Source: Treponema zioleckii
GTDB lineage: Bacteria; Spirochaetota; Spirochaetia; Treponematales; Treponemataceae
Reading direction: 5' to 3'
Assembly (NCBI RefSeq): GCF_014737315.1
Contig: NZ_JPUF01000046.1
Coordinates: forward strand, 1-32,161
Length of the DNA stretch: 32,161 nt
Each line of letters starts with the position of its first letter. The first letter of the stretch is position 1. The notes under the pieces are model-generated. The model made no database searches. It worked only from the letters and a program-made list of their open reading frames with translations, and was not told the origin of the DNA. The position numbers and the translations under genes are program-made. Positions 1-8,872 of the stretch are shown here, in pieces.

Positions 1-1188
1 CGTAGTCGAGAGGTCTACAAGCGATAGATTTCTTCACTCCGCGATTGACCGGGAGCAGTAGATGTCTCGACTTCGCTCGACATGACAGTGCGGGACACTT
101 TGCATGATAGAGTGAGACGCTCGACATGACAGAGTGGAATGCTCGACATGACAGAGAGAGACACTTCAGCAGGTTTAATGACCGTTTTTGTCACATCGAG
201 CGAAGTTGAAACCACTTCATATAGTGTGAGTGTCACCTCGAGCGTAGTCGAGAGGTCTATACGCGATAGATTTCTTCACTACGCGATTGACCGGGAAGAG
301 TAGATGTCTCGACTTCGCTCGACATGACAAAGTGAGACACTCGACATGACGGCTAGCAGTTTTTCGACGCGGATAAACACAGATAGCGCAGATTAGTCAC
401 AGATACTGAAAAATCGGAATAACTCTACAATGCCTGCCAGAACATAGTCGGAATGACCGTTTTTGTCACATCGACCAGAGTCGAAACCACTTTAAAGAGT
501 GAGTGTCACCTCGAGCGCAGTCGAGAGGTCTATACGCGATAGATTTCTCGACTACGCTTAGGAACAGTAGATGTCTCGACTTCGCTCGACATGACAGAAT
601 GAGACGCTCGACATGACAGAGCGGAATGCTCGACATGACAGAATGAGACACTTGCATGACAGAATGGGACACTTCGACAGGTTTAATGAGCGTTTTTATC
701 ACCTCGACCGAAGTCGAAACCACTTCATATAGTGTAAGTGTCACCTCGAGCGCAGTCGAGAGGTCTACAAGCGATAGATTTCTCCAGTTCGCTATTGACC
801 GGGAAGAGTAGATGTCTCGACTTCGCTCGACATGACAGAGCGGGACACTCGACATGACAGAATGAGACACTTCGACAGGTTTCATGACCGTTTTTGTCAC
901 CTCGACCGAAGTTGAAACCACTTCATATAGTGTGAGTGTCACCTCGAGCGCAGTCGAGAGGTCTACAAGCGATAGATTTCTCTAGTCCGCGATTGACTGG
1001 GAAGAGTAGATGTCTCGACTTCGCTCGACATGACAGTGCGGGACGCTTGGCATGACAGAGCGGGACACTCGACATGACAGAATGAGACACTTGCATGACA
1101 GAGTGGGACACTTGGCATGACAGAGCGGGACACTTGGCATGACAGAGCGGGATGCTTGGAATGACAGAGAGAGACGCTCAGTATGACG
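1..1188. repeat. Left modular repeat array (about 95-bp composite units plus 22-bp tandem units)
   Basis: A composite unit occurs at about 1-87 (cut by the window edge), 232-329, 504-597, 739-838 and 938-1035. Each unit starts with an imperfect hairpin (CCTCGAGCGCAGTCGAGAGG), has a core ending near GGGAAGAGTAGATG, and closes with a second hairpin (TCTCGACTTCGCTCGACA). The outer ends TGTCA and TGACA are inverted, so a unit looks like two facing REP hairpins. Between units lie 22-bp repeats ending CTCGACATGACA and a linker around AATGACCGTTTTTGTCAC. Long reading frames cross the array only because unit lengths are near multiples of three; their peptides are repetitive with no domain, so no gene is called. 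The array may continue left of the window. Confidence 0.85.
1036..1188 (+). repeat. Seven tandem 22-bp repeats
   Basis: Seven direct copies (one is 21 bp) follow the last composite unit. The consensus is roughly GAGCGGGACACTTGGCATGACA, and variation is concentrated in the middle. The block ends at GGCTAGCAGTTTTT, which also occurs at about 351-364 where an earlier part of the array ends. That motif therefore seems to mark a module boundary. It abuts the stop codon of hemL, leaving no room for an ordinary terminator. Confidence 0.8.
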
Positions 1189-1199
1189 GCTAGCAGTTT

Positions 1200-2474
1200 T
1201 TAAACCTGCGTGAATTTTTGTAACGTGCTTATTGTTTTTTCAATGTCTTCGTCGGAATGAGCTGCGCTTATGAACATTGCCTCGAATTGGCTTGGCGCAA
1301 GATAAATGCCGTTGTCCAGCATAAAGTTAAAATATTCCGCATAACGTTCCGTGTCGGAAGAGCTTGCCGTTTCGTAATTTGTTACAGGCTTTGCCGTAAA
1401 AAATACACTCATAAGCGAGGCGATGTTGTTCACGCAGACCTGCTTTCCGAATGCATTTCTGTATGCGGTTGCAAGGCGGTTTGTTTTATCTTCGAGCGCG
1501 CTGTAAATTTCCTTGTGGCTTGCAAGATACTCAAGCGTAGCCAGTCCTGCCGCTACAGAAACCGGGTTTCCGCTCAGCGTGCCCGCCTGATAAACAGAGC
1601 CCAAAGGCGAAACCTGCTGCATTATCTCGCGGCGACCGCCATACGCTCCGACTGGCATTCCGCCGCCAATGATTTTTCCGAGGGTAACGAGATCTGGAGT
1701 GATTCCGAAACGCTCAGAGGCACCGCCTGGTGCGAGTCTGAATCCTGTAATCACTTCATCAAAAATAAGGAGTGAGCCTTCGCGTTTTGTTATGTCTCGT
1801 AAAAATTCAAGAAAGCCATTTTGGGGCAGAACAACGCCCATGTTTGCGGCTACAGGCTCCACAATAATGGCCGCCACTTCGCCTTTGTTCGCTTCAAAAA
1901 GGCGTTTTACGCTTTCTTGGTCGTTGTAAAGGGCTACGAGTGTGTCTTGCGTGCAGCCTTTTGGAACTCCCGCACTGTCTGGTGAAGCACATGTAAGGGC
2001 TGCGCTCCCGGCTTTTACGAGCAGGCTGTCCGAGTGTCCGTGGTAGCATCCCTTGAACTTTATGATTTTGTTCCGACCAGTGTACCCGCGTGCGACTCTT
2101 ATTGCACTCATCACGGCTTCGGTTCCGCTGCTTACGAGTCTGAGCATTTGAATTGGCGGCATAAGAGACGAAACGAGATGTGCAAGCTTAACTTCGCCTT
2201 CTGTTGGTGCGCCGTAGCTCAGTCCTTTTACCGCCGCTTTTTGTACGGCTTTGACCACGGCCGGAAAAGCGTGCCCCAAAAGGGCTGGTCCCCAGGTGCA
2301 AACGTAGTCAATGTACGTGTTTCCGTCAGCATCGGTAATCTTGCTGCCATTTGCACTTTTTATAAAACGCGGAGTCCTGTGAACGGCTCTGTATGCCCGA
2401 ACCGGGCTGTTTACGCCACCCGGCATTAGAGTCTGTGCTTTTTCGAACAATGAAATGGATTTTGATTCTGTCAT
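1200..2474 (-). CDS. hemL: Glutamate-1-semialdehyde 2,1-aminomutase
   Basis: PLP enzyme converting glutamate-1-semialdehyde to 5-aminolevulinate, the second step of the C5 route. Visible family features are LMPGGVNSPVRA near the N-terminus, SSGTEAVMSAIRVARGYTGR, GCYHGHSDSLL, IFDEVITGFR (PLP-ring aspartate), LGKIIGGGMPVGAYGG with the Schiff-base lysine, and YQAGTLSGNPVSVAAG. The length of 424 aa is normal. Two starts are possible: GTG at 2483 and ATG at 2474. The AAGGAG element lies 1 nt from the GTG but about 10 nt from the ATG, so ATG is preferred. Its start region overlaps the hemB stop codon region. It is the last gene of the operon and runs directly into the repeat array. Confidence 0.96.
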   Translation of the reverse strand: MTESKSISLFEKAQTLMPGGVNSPVRAYRAVHRTPRFIKSANGSKITDADGNTYIDYVCTWGPALLGHAFPAVVKAVQKAAVKGLSYGAPTEGEVKLAHLVSSLMPPIQMLRLVSSGTEAVMSAIRVARGYTGRNKIIKFKGCYHGHSDSLLVKAGSAALTCASPDSAGVPKGCTQDTLVALYNDQESVKRLFEANKGEVAAIIVEPVAANMGVVLPQNGFLEFLRDITKREGSLLIFDEVITGFRLAPGGASERFGITPDLVTLGKIIGGGMPVGAYGGRREIMQQVSPLGSVYQAGTLSGNPVSVAAGLATLEYLASHKEIYSALEDKTNRLATAYRNAFGKQVCVNNIASLMSVFFTAKPVTNYETASSSDTERYAEYFNFMLDNGIYLAPSQFEAMFISAAHSDEDIEKTISTLQKFTQV

Positions 2475-2475
2475 T

Positions 2476-3462
2476 TTATTCACTCTCCTTTAGCCAAAAA
2501 GCCACATCGAGCGCATGATACGTGATGATGATTTTTGCTCCGGCTCGCTTCATTGCAATCATGTTTTCCATTACGATTCTTTTTTCGTCTATAAAACCTG
2601 CCTGAGCTGCTGTTTTGACCATCGCATATTCACCGGAAACGTTGTAAGTTGCAATCGGAAGGTCAAATCGTTCTCTTGCCTCTTTTACAACATCAAGATA
2701 GGCAAGGGCCGGCTTTACCATTATAAAGTCCGCGCCTTCGGCAATGTCGGCTTCAATTTCGCGCATGGCTTCGCGTCCGTTCGAAATGTCCATTTGGTAA
2801 GATTTTCGGTCCCCGAATGCAGGGGCGGAGTGTGCCGCGTCCCGGAACGGCCCGTAGTAGGCAGAGGCGAATTTTGCGCTGTACGCCATAATCGCGCGGT
2901 CTTCAAAACCATTTTCGTCAAGGGAAGCCCGGATTGCCGCCACTCGTCCGTCCATCATGTCGCTTGGGGCTATAATGTCGGCTCCGGCCTTTGCAAGGCT
3001 CACGCTCATCTTTGCGAGCAGCGGAAGCGTCGGGTCGTTCAGAATGACTCCTGCTGGCGAAATTACTCCGCAGTGTCCGTGACTCGTGTATTCGCACAGG
3101 CAAACGTCCGCAATTACAAGCAGATTCGGGTAGTCTTTTTTAATCAGTCGTATTGCTTCTTGCACGGCTCCGTTATCGTCGTAGGCGGAAGATGCAATTT
3201 CGTCTTTTTTTTGAGGAATTCCAAAAAGAAGCACCGCAGGAATCCGAGCGGATTGAACGCGGTCGAGTTCTTCGGAAAGTTTATCTACCGAAAACTGAAA
3301 GATTCCTGGCATGGATTCAATCGGATTTTTGAGTCCTTTTCCTTCAATCACAAAAATCGGGTATACAAGGTCGCTTACAGAAATTGTAGTTTCACGTACA
3401 AGGCTTCGCATCGTTTCGTTCACTCTGAGTCGGCGAAGTCGGGTAAAATTCAGTTCATTCAT
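2476..3462 (-). CDS. hemB: Delta-aminolevulinic acid dehydratase (porphobilinogen synthase)
   Basis: Condenses two 5-aminolevulinate molecules to porphobilinogen. At 328 aa it has the usual length. The two Schiff-base lysines are visible as K197 in [18 protein letters not shown] and K250 in [15 protein letters not shown] cysteine metal site (C121, C123, C131 in [14 protein letters not shown]) marks the zinc-dependent class. The open frame extends 47 codons upstream, but the start at 3462 is chosen because its ATG overlaps the upstream stop as ATGA, has a GGAG element about 8 nt away, and begins [13 protein letters not shown] as the family does. Translation is probably coupled to cobA-hemD. 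Confidence 0.97.
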   Translation of the reverse strand: MNELNFTRLRRLRVNETMRSLVRETTISVSDLVYPIFVIEGKGLKNPIESMPGIFQFSVDKLSEELDRVQSARIPAVLLFGIPQKKDEIASSAYDDNGAVQEAIRLIKKDYPNLLVIADVCLCEYTSHGHCGVISPAGVILNDPTLPLLAKMSVSLAKAGADIIAPSDMMDGRVAAIRASLDENGFEDRAIMAYSAKFASAYYGPFRDAAHSAPAFGDRKSYQMDISNGREAMREIEADIAEGADFIMVKPALAYLDVVKEARERFDLPIATYNVSGEYAMVKTAAQAGFIDEKRIVMENMIAMKRAGAKIIITYHALDVAFWLKESE

Positions 3463-5021
3463 TTTTTGTCTCCAGAAATTGATTTTATTATTCCGTCCGC
3501 ATTGTAGTTGCTGGCGGTGAGTATTTTGTTTGAAAGTGAAAGTTTTGTGCACCATTTTCCGACGGTTTCGGCTGTTTTTTCGCCGATGCAGACAAATTTG
3601 CATTCTGCGTGGAGTCGGTTTTTTTCAATCTCTTTTATTTCCTTAAGTTCGTAAAATCGTTCAAAAAACGCACTGGCACCAGAGGAACTTGCAAAAGTGA
3701 TGTAATCGAGCGCGTCGATTTGTTCGAGCAAGGAATCAATTTGTGCTGAATCTTTTTGAATCGAATAAATCGGAATGTCAGAGAATTGAATTCCTTCTTT
3801 TTTTAAGATTTCCGCAAGGTCTTCCGAGCCTTCTTTTGCCCTGAGCGCGCAGATTTTTCCGCGGGGAGATTTTTCGTTTTTTAGCCGGGCCGAAAATCCT
3901 TTTGCCATGTCCAAAACCGTGTAGCGTTCAGGAACGTAATCCGCCGCAAAGCCGTATTCTTTGAGCGTGTTTGCAGTTCCGCTTCCCACGACGCAGAATT
4001 TAAGGTTTGAAAGTGAGCGAAAATCCGTTCCGCGTTTTTTTAAAAGTCTAAAAAAATCGTGAACGCCGTTTGTGCTCGTAAAAATAATCCAGCTGATTTC
4101 TGAAATCGGCGGCAACAGCGGATCTGCTTGAGAGTCGCACACGACTTTTAGGAACGGTGCGCAGTAAACTCGTGCGCCAAGGTCTTTTAGCGGTTTTGAA
4201 AGTTTTTTTGTAAAAGAGCTTGTTCCGGTAATGCCGACTCGTGTGCCATTTAAGGGAAGTTTTTGGCTCGTAAAATTGAACTGTGCGACTTTGCCCACGC
4301 AAATTACCGCAGGATTTGAGACTCGTTCCCGCTCTGCAATTTTTGTAATCGTGGAAAGAGTTCCGTTCGTGCGGCGTTCATGCACCGTTGTGCCTTGTTC
4401 CACGATTGAGACTGGCGTGTTTGGATTCATTCCGCCTTTTAGTAAGCCCAAAGTGATTTCTTTTAGGTGTGAAACTCCCATCAAAAAAACGAGAGTTCCG
4501 TCAATCTTTGCGTACTGGCTGAACCTGTCTTCTGCGGATTCTGTTCCGCTTTCGCAAAGATTTTCTTGCGTGTGCCCGGTAATCACCGTAAAGCTTCGTG
4601 CCACTTTGCGCTGTGTTACGGGAATTCCTGCCGATTCGAGGGCCGCGATTGCCGAAGTGACTCCCGGCACAATCTGATACGGAATGCCGTTTTCTTCCAG
4701 AGCCTGGGCTTCTTCGCCGCCCCGCCCGAACACGAACGGATCTCCGCCTTTTAGGCGCACGACTGTTTTTCCTAAAAGTGCTTGCTGAATCAATATGTCG
4801 TTTATGTCGCTCTGGCTTGCGCTGTGCTTTCCGAGCATTTTTCCCACAAAGATTTTTTTGCAGTCAGTTTTTGTTTCGCCCAAAAATGCAGGATTTGCAA
4901 GCGCGTCGTAAACGAGCACGTCGCAGTTTTTTATAAGCTCCTGCGCGCGGATTGTGATTAGCCCAGTGTCGCCGGGGCCGGCTCCAACAAGATAGACTGT
5001 TCCTGCTGTGATTTTATTCAT
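3459..5021 (-). CDS. cobA-hemD: Fused uroporphyrinogen-III C-methyltransferase and uroporphyrinogen-III synthase
   Basis: Bifunctional protein of 520 aa. Residues about 6-250 are a SUMT/CobA methyltransferase: [18 protein letters not shown] (10-26), [16 protein letters not shown] (89-104) and [18 protein letters not shown]. This half methylates uroporphyrinogen III to precorrin-2 with S-adenosylmethionine. Residues about 258-515 are HemD-like: [23 protein letters not shown] (311-324), [14 protein letters not shown] (440-453) and [12 protein letters not shown] (478-489). This half closes and inverts ring D of hydroxymethylbilane. Such fusions are known in anaerobes. ATG at 5021 is preferred over an upstream in-frame ATG because of GGAGAAG about 8 nt upstream and the family-like N-terminus. 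It overlaps the hemC end by 8 bp. Confidence 0.95.
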   Translation of the reverse strand: MNKITAGTVYLVGAGPGDTGLITIRAQELIKNCDVLVYDALANPAFLGETKTDCKKIFVGKMLGKHSASQSDINDILIQQALLGKTVVRLKGGDPFVFGRGGEEAQALEENGIPYQIVPGVTSAIAALESAGIPVTQRKVARSFTVITGHTQENLCESGTESAEDRFSQYAKIDGTLVFLMGVSHLKEITLGLLKGGMNPNTPVSIVEQGTTVHERRTNGTLSTITKIAERERVSNPAVICVGKVAQFNFTSQKLPLNGTRVGITGTSSFTKKLSKPLKDLGARVYCAPFLKVVCDSQADPLLPPISEISWIIFTSTNGVHDFFRLLKKRGTDFRSLSNLKFCVVGSGTANTLKEYGFAADYVPERYTVLDMAKGFSARLKNEKSPRGKICALRAKEGSEDLAEILKKEGIQFSDIPIYSIQKDSAQIDSLLEQIDALDYITFASSSGASAFFERFYELKEIKEIEKNRLHAECKFVCIGEKTAETVGKWCTKLSLSNKILTASNYNADGIIKSISGDKK

Positions 5022-6000
5022 AAGTCTTCTCCAAAAGTTCGTCTGCAAGTGCAAAAAGTCGCTTTTCTTCGAACTGTTCCCCGATTTCGCCTGTTATGCT
5101 TTTGCGAACTGGCTTTCCGTCCCGTTCTTCTAAAAGCGTAATCGTCATTTTGCTTCCGCTGATTTTGCTGAAAACTGCCGTCGGTTCATGGCAGCCGCAA
5201 CCGAGTTTAAAAATCAAATACCGTTCGGTTTTGAATTCTGCGAATGCGGTTTTGTCGTTGCAGACCGAAAGAAGTTTGTTCAACGCTTTGTCGGTGGGCT
5301 TTGCCGGGTCTGTGATTTTTCTGCATTCAACTGCGATGATTCCTTGCCCGCCTGCCGGAAGCATTTGCTCAAATTCCAACGGCTGAAAGAACGGTTTTTT
5401 TTCGGTTGAATCGGAGGAATCTTCGTTTTTGTTTTCGTCCCAGAGTCCGAGTCGTTTTAGCCCTGCCGCAGCAAGAATGATTGCGTCGTATTCTCCGTTG
5501 GAAAGTTTTAAAAGCCGTGTGGGAACGTTCCCGCGTAAAATCTTGCAGGCACAGTTCGGGAACATCGCTTTGATTTGAAGCTCGCGCCGTGGGCTGCTCG
5601 TTCCGACAACGAACGCTTCGCTTGAAGTTTCCGCCACTTTTTTTGTTTCTTCGTTCCGCCATACAAGAACGTCCCGCGGGTCTTCCCGTGGAAGCGTCAT
5701 TGCGATTGTAAGTCCGTCCGGGAGCTGAGCCGGCAAGTCTTTTGCGCTGTGAACCGCAAGGTCAATTTCCCGATTTGAGAGCGCGTCTTCAAATTCCGTA
5801 ACGAACGCACCTTTTCCGCCAAAGTCCGCGAGTGCCGTTTTTAGATTCTTGTCTCCGGCAGTCTGTTTTTTTACGATTTCTATTTCAGTTTCTGGAAATT
5901 TTGATTTTAGCGATTCTGATACAAGTGCCGTCTGGACTAGGGCTAGTGCGCTTTGCCGCGTGCCGATTTTTATACATTTTAATTCGTTTGTTTCTTTCAT
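5014..6000 (-). CDS. hemC: Hydroxymethylbilane synthase (porphobilinogen deaminase)
   Basis: Polymerises four porphobilinogen units to hydroxymethylbilane. Family signatures: IGTRQSALALVQ (12-23), HSAKDLPAQLPDGL (84-97), VGTSSPRRELQIKAM (132-146), LRGNVPTRLLKL and LAAAGLKRLGLW. The dipyrromethane cofactor cysteine is most likely C270 in LGCGCHEPTAVF. That loop usually reads GGC-x-x-P, so the CGCHEP form, with a second cysteine at 268, is a little unusual. Length is 328 aa. The ATG overlaps the upstream stop as ATGA and has a GAGG element about 11 nt upstream. Confidence 0.96.
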   Translation of the reverse strand: MKETNELKCIKIGTRQSALALVQTALVSESLKSKFPETEIEIVKKQTAGDKNLKTALADFGGKGAFVTEFEDALSNREIDLAVHSAKDLPAQLPDGLTIAMTLPREDPRDVLVWRNEETKKVAETSSEAFVVGTSSPRRELQIKAMFPNCACKILRGNVPTRLLKLSNGEYDAIILAAAGLKRLGLWDENKNEDSSDSTEKKPFFQPLEFEQMLPAGGQGIIAVECRKITDPAKPTDKALNKLLSVCNDKTAFAEFKTERYLIFKLGCGCHEPTAVFSKISGSKMTITLLEERDGKPVRKSITGEIGEQFEEKRLFALADELLEKTYE

Positions 6001-6566
6001 AATTTTATTGCCTCGTTGTATGCCGCATCGTTTGCGGGGCTTTTTCCTTTTGCAAGTAATTCTTCACGAATTTTTGCCGCTTTTTCAAGTTTTTCGCCGG
6101 CGTTGAGTGGTAAAAAATCTTCCACCGATTTTCGGACGTTCCGTGCGAAGGCAGGGCTTTTTCCGCCGGTTCCGATTCCTACGACAAGTTCCCCGCGCCG
6201 CACCAAAGCCGGAAAATAAAAATCGCACAATTCTGGAATATCGACCACGTTCACCGGAATGTGCATTTTTCGGCAGGCAGACGCAACTTTTTTATTGCAG
6301 TCTGAATCATTCGTGGCCGCGATGACTAGCGACATTCCTTCAACATCATTTTCTTCAAAAAATCGTTCAAAAATCTGAATCTGGCAAGTCTGTTCTGAAT
6401 CGTTCTGAGAATTTTTTAGCGTTCGGATTTCCTCGCTGATTTTTGGGGAGACAACTGTTATTTTTTTTGCGTATTCTGAAAGCTGGTCGATTTTTCGGCT
6501 TGCGACTTTGCCTCCGCCCACAACGAGACAATTTTTTAATTCAACAAAAATCGGAAAAAATGCCAT
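5997..6566 (-). CDS. Precorrin-2 dehydrogenase / sirohydrochlorin synthase (SirC / Met8 / CysG-N type)
   Basis: A 189-aa NAD-dependent dehydrogenase that oxidises precorrin-2 to sirohydrochlorin; some family members also insert iron. The N-terminus FPIFVELKNCLVVGGGKVASRK carries the Rossmann GGGKVA motif. ATNDSDCNKKVASACR and PVNVVDIPELCDFYFPALVRRG, followed by GIGTGGKSPAFARNVR, are typical of the family. No methyltransferase domain is attached; that activity is supplied by the cobA-hemD fusion in the same operon. The start is set by AGAGGAG a few nt upstream of the ATG and by a 1-nt gap to hemA. Whether it also chelates iron cannot be told from sequence alone. Confidence 0.92.
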   Translation of the reverse strand: MAFFPIFVELKNCLVVGGGKVASRKIDQLSEYAKKITVVSPKISEEIRTLKNSQNDSEQTCQIQIFERFFEENDVEGMSLVIAATNDSDCNKKVASACRKMHIPVNVVDIPELCDFYFPALVRRGELVVGIGTGGKSPAFARNVRKSVEDFLPLNAGEKLEKAAKIREELLAKGKSPANDAAYNEAIKL

Positions 6567-6567
6567 T

Positions 6568-7755
6568 TTACTCCTCTGATTCGTGCAGGTTTTCGTTCAT
6601 GCGATGCCAGATTCCCATGAGAACTGCAAGTTCGTCTGCCGTAGCCATGCGGCGCATTTCGTACAAAAACTGCATTCCGTTTTTGTTTTTGATTTTAAGA
6701 CCAAAATCTTTTACAAAATCAATTTTGCTGTGAAAAAACAGTTCTTTTACCGTTGAGTCCAGCTCTTCGTTCAGAATGTCAGCTGCTTTTAACGTGCCTT
6801 CTTTTTTTTGCAAGTTGTGCTCTTTTGCGATTGCGGTAAAGCAGTCGATGTTTTTGAGAGTGAAGTTTTCTTCGTTCGAGAGTGCCGGGTCAATGTCGTT
6901 GGGAACTGCAAGGTCTATAAAAAGCCGTGGCTTCTGCGATTTTATAGCCTTCATCGTGTCTTCGTAGCTTACTGTGCAGTGCGGACTTCGGGTTGCGCTC
7001 ACGACTACATCGCTCTGCTCAAAAAAATCGTAGCGTTCGTCGTAGGCGATTTTTGTGACTTGATTCAGTTCCGGGAGCGGGTAGTGATGCCGAACCGTTG
7101 CCAGCACTTGGATTCCCGCCCGTTCTGCAAGGTCGCGCACCACGAGCGAGCCGGTCTGCCCGGAAGCGCCGATTACGAGCGCCGTGATTGGCTTGTTTTG
7201 CGAGAACGACAAAATCTGTTTTACGGCCAGCGTCGCGATTGATTCCGTCGTTTTGGAGAGGTTCGTTTCGGTTTTTATTCGCTTTGCCGCGGAGAGCGCG
7301 CGTTGAAAAACTGTGTTCAAGAGAAAATCCGTTTGCCCCGCGTTGAATGCCGTTTTGTAGGCTTCTCTGAGCTGACCTAAAATCTGGTTTTCGCCTAAAA
7401 TCATGCTGTCGAGTCCGGCGGCTACCGAAAAAAGATGTTTTAGCGCATCTTTTCCAATAAATGAATGTGAGTATTTTCGGAGAATCCTAACGTCTTTTTC
7501 CTTTGCCTTTGCGATTCGTTCCTGCAAGTTAGGAACGGTTTTTGCGTCCGCACCGGCGTTTTTTGGGAGAGAAACGTAGAGTTCAAAGCGGTTGCAAGTT
7601 GAGACAAGCACCGCGCCGTTCACGAACGTGCCGCCCGATTTGTCGCAGAGCGAAGCACAAAAAGATTTCGCCTCAGTTTCTGAAAATGCAAATTGCTTTC
7701 GGATATCAATTGAGGCATTTTTATGATTAAGACTTATGCACAGTAATGAAATCAT
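6568..7755 (-). CDS. hemA: Glutamyl-tRNA reductase
   Basis: First enzyme of the C5 pathway, reducing glutamyl-tRNA to glutamate-1-semialdehyde with NADPH. The catalytic cysteine is C54 in VLVSTCNRFELYVS. Other signatures are SVAAGLDSMILGENQILGQL with the conserved glutamate region, and a Rossmann segment ALVIGASGQTGSLVVRDL (GASGQTG instead of the more common GAGEMG). Length 395 aa is normal. It is the promoter-proximal gene of a six-gene minus-strand operon in which every junction overlaps or is separated by at most a few nt. No strong Shine-Dalgarno precedes the ATG; only an A-rich stretch is seen. Confidence 0.95.
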   Translation of the reverse strand: MISLLCISLNHKNASIDIRKQFAFSETEAKSFCASLCDKSGGTFVNGAVLVSTCNRFELYVSLPKNAGADAKTVPNLQERIAKAKEKDVRILRKYSHSFIGKDALKHLFSVAAGLDSMILGENQILGQLREAYKTAFNAGQTDFLLNTVFQRALSAAKRIKTETNLSKTTESIATLAVKQILSFSQNKPITALVIGASGQTGSLVVRDLAERAGIQVLATVRHHYPLPELNQVTKIAYDERYDFFEQSDVVVSATRSPHCTVSYEDTMKAIKSQKPRLFIDLAVPNDIDPALSNEENFTLKNIDCFTAIAKEHNLQKKEGTLKAADILNEELDSTVKELFFHSKIDFVKDFGLKIKNKNGMQFLYEMRRMATADELAVLMGIWHRMNENLHESEE

Positions 7756-7801
7756 GTTTTAATTCTGGGAGTTAAAAAAGATGTATCTGACTTCCTCTCT
7801 T

Positions 7802-7828
7802 TTTATAGGAATTCCGAGTTATGTACAA
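7802..7828 (-). promoter_or_regulatory. Candidate hemA operon promoter
   Basis: On the minus strand TTGTAC (7823-7828) is followed after 15 nt by TATAAA (7802-7807), about 45 bp upstream of the hemA start. The -10 is good, but the spacing is short for sigma-70, so this is a moderate call. It overlaps the dyad at 7825-7857. Confidence 0.4.
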
Positions 7829-7857
7829 GGTAAATTCATAATGCTGAAATTCCTTGT
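7825..7857. promoter_or_regulatory. Inverted repeat upstream of hemA (operator candidate)
   Basis: A 33-bp dyad: arms beginning ACAAGG (7825-7830) and ending CCTTGT (7852-7857), with further near-symmetric AAATTC / GAAATT inside. One arm overlaps the -35 region of the proposed operon promoter. No T-run follows it on either strand, so it is not a terminator. It could bind a regulator of tetrapyrrole synthesis; the regulator is unknown. Confidence 0.4.
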
Positions 7858-7878
7858 AAAACGAATCTTAAATAACAG

Positions 7879-8735
7879 GTCATTCTGAGCGTCTCACTCT
7901 GTCATGTCGAGCATCCCGCTATGTCATGTCGAGCATCCCGCTATGTCATGTCGAGCATCCCGCTCTGTCATTCTGAGCGTCTCACTCTGTCATGTCTGAG
8001 CGTTCCACTCTGTCATGTCGAAGTGTCTCACTCTGTCATGTCGAGCGAAGTCGAGACATCTACTGTTCCTAAGCGGAGTGAAAAATCTATCGCTTGTAGA
8101 CCTCTCGACTGCGCTCGAGGTGACAAAAACGGTCATAAAACCTGTCAAGCATCCCGCTCTGTCATTCTGAGCGTTCCACTCTGTCATGTCGAGCGAAGTC
8201 GAGACATCTACTGTTCCTAAGCGGAGTGGAGAAATCTATCGCTTGTAGACCTCTCGACTACGCTCGAGGTGACAAAAATGGTCATTAAACCTGTTGAGGT
8301 GACAAAAACGGTCATTAAACCTGTCGAGGTGACAAAAACGGTCATTAAACCTGTCGAAGTATTCCACTCTGTCATGTCGAAGTGTCTCACTCCGTCATGT
8401 CGAGCGAAGTCGAGACATCTACTGTTCCTAAGCGGAGTGAAGAAATCTATCGCTTGTAGACCTCTCGACTACGCTCGAGGTGACAAAAACGGTCATCGAG
8501 GTGACAAAAACGGTCATTAAACCTGTCGAAGTGTTCCGCTATGTCATGTCGAATGTCCCACTCTGTCATGTCGAGCGAAGTCGAGACATCTACAGTTCCT
8601 AAGCGGACTGGAGAAATCTATTGCTTGCAGACCTCTCGACTGCGCTCGAGGTGACAAAAATGGTCATCGAGGTGACAAAAACTGTCATTAAACCTGTCGA
8701 GGTGACAAAAATGGTCATTAAACCTGCCGAAGTGT
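7879..8735. repeat. Right modular repeat array, inverted relative to the left array
   Basis: Composite units lie at about 8034-8125, 8182-8275, 8393-8485 and 8563-8656. They are reverse complements of the left-array units (AGACATCTACTGTTCCTAAGC core, then AGACCTCTCGACTGCGCTCG). Before them, 7879-8033 holds seven 22-23-bp tandem units of the TGTCATGTCGAGCATCCCGC type. The array lies between the hemA promoter region and the 3' end of cysK. Together with the left array it encloses the whole tetrapyrrole operon between inverted repeats. Repetitive reading frames across it are not credible genes. Confidence 0.85.
8266..8355 (+). repeat. Three tandem 30-bp repeats
   Basis: Three consecutive 30-bp copies, GAGGTGACAAAAACGGTCAT followed by TAAACCTGTC, start at 8266, 8296 and 8326. 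Further copies of the unit, some shortened, are at about 8496-8528 and 8647-8735. This is a separate module from the composite and 22-bp units; the reverse complement of its core appears in the left array as the linker between composite units. Confidence 0.75.
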
Positions 8736-8823
8736 CGAAATGGCAGTTAGCTTTTTTTTGCAATCAAGATTTTTAATCACGAGTGTTTTTGATTGCGCTC
8801 AACTACCAAATTTCGGCACTAAA

Positions 8824-8838
8824 TCACCAAATTGGTGA
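8824..8838 (-). terminator. Short dyad after cysK (weak terminator candidate)
   Basis: TCACCAAATTGGTGA forms a 7-bp stem about 35 bp beyond the cysK stop on the minus strand. No clear U-run follows, so it may simply be a binding site or chance palindrome. Confidence 0.2.
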
Positions 8839-8872
8839 AACTTGGCATTCAGGCTAATTAGCATTCCTTTTG

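Noticed and set aside
466-1111. Long minus-strand reading frames in the left array
   Set aside because: They translate the repeats (recurring VEVTKTV, SHSVMSS, PLCHVERS words), follow repeat units near multiples of three, and have no ribosome site or domain.
1036-1188. CRISPR array
   Set aside because: The 22-bp units are directly adjacent with no unique spacers, and no cas gene is present.
2476-3603. Longer hemB with 47 extra N-terminal residues
   Set aside because: The extension lies inside cobA-hemD and has no family similarity; the ATGA overlap with a ribosome site sets the start at 3462.
7921-8520. Reading frames in the right array
   Set aside because: Same repeat-derived peptides as in the left array; not genes.
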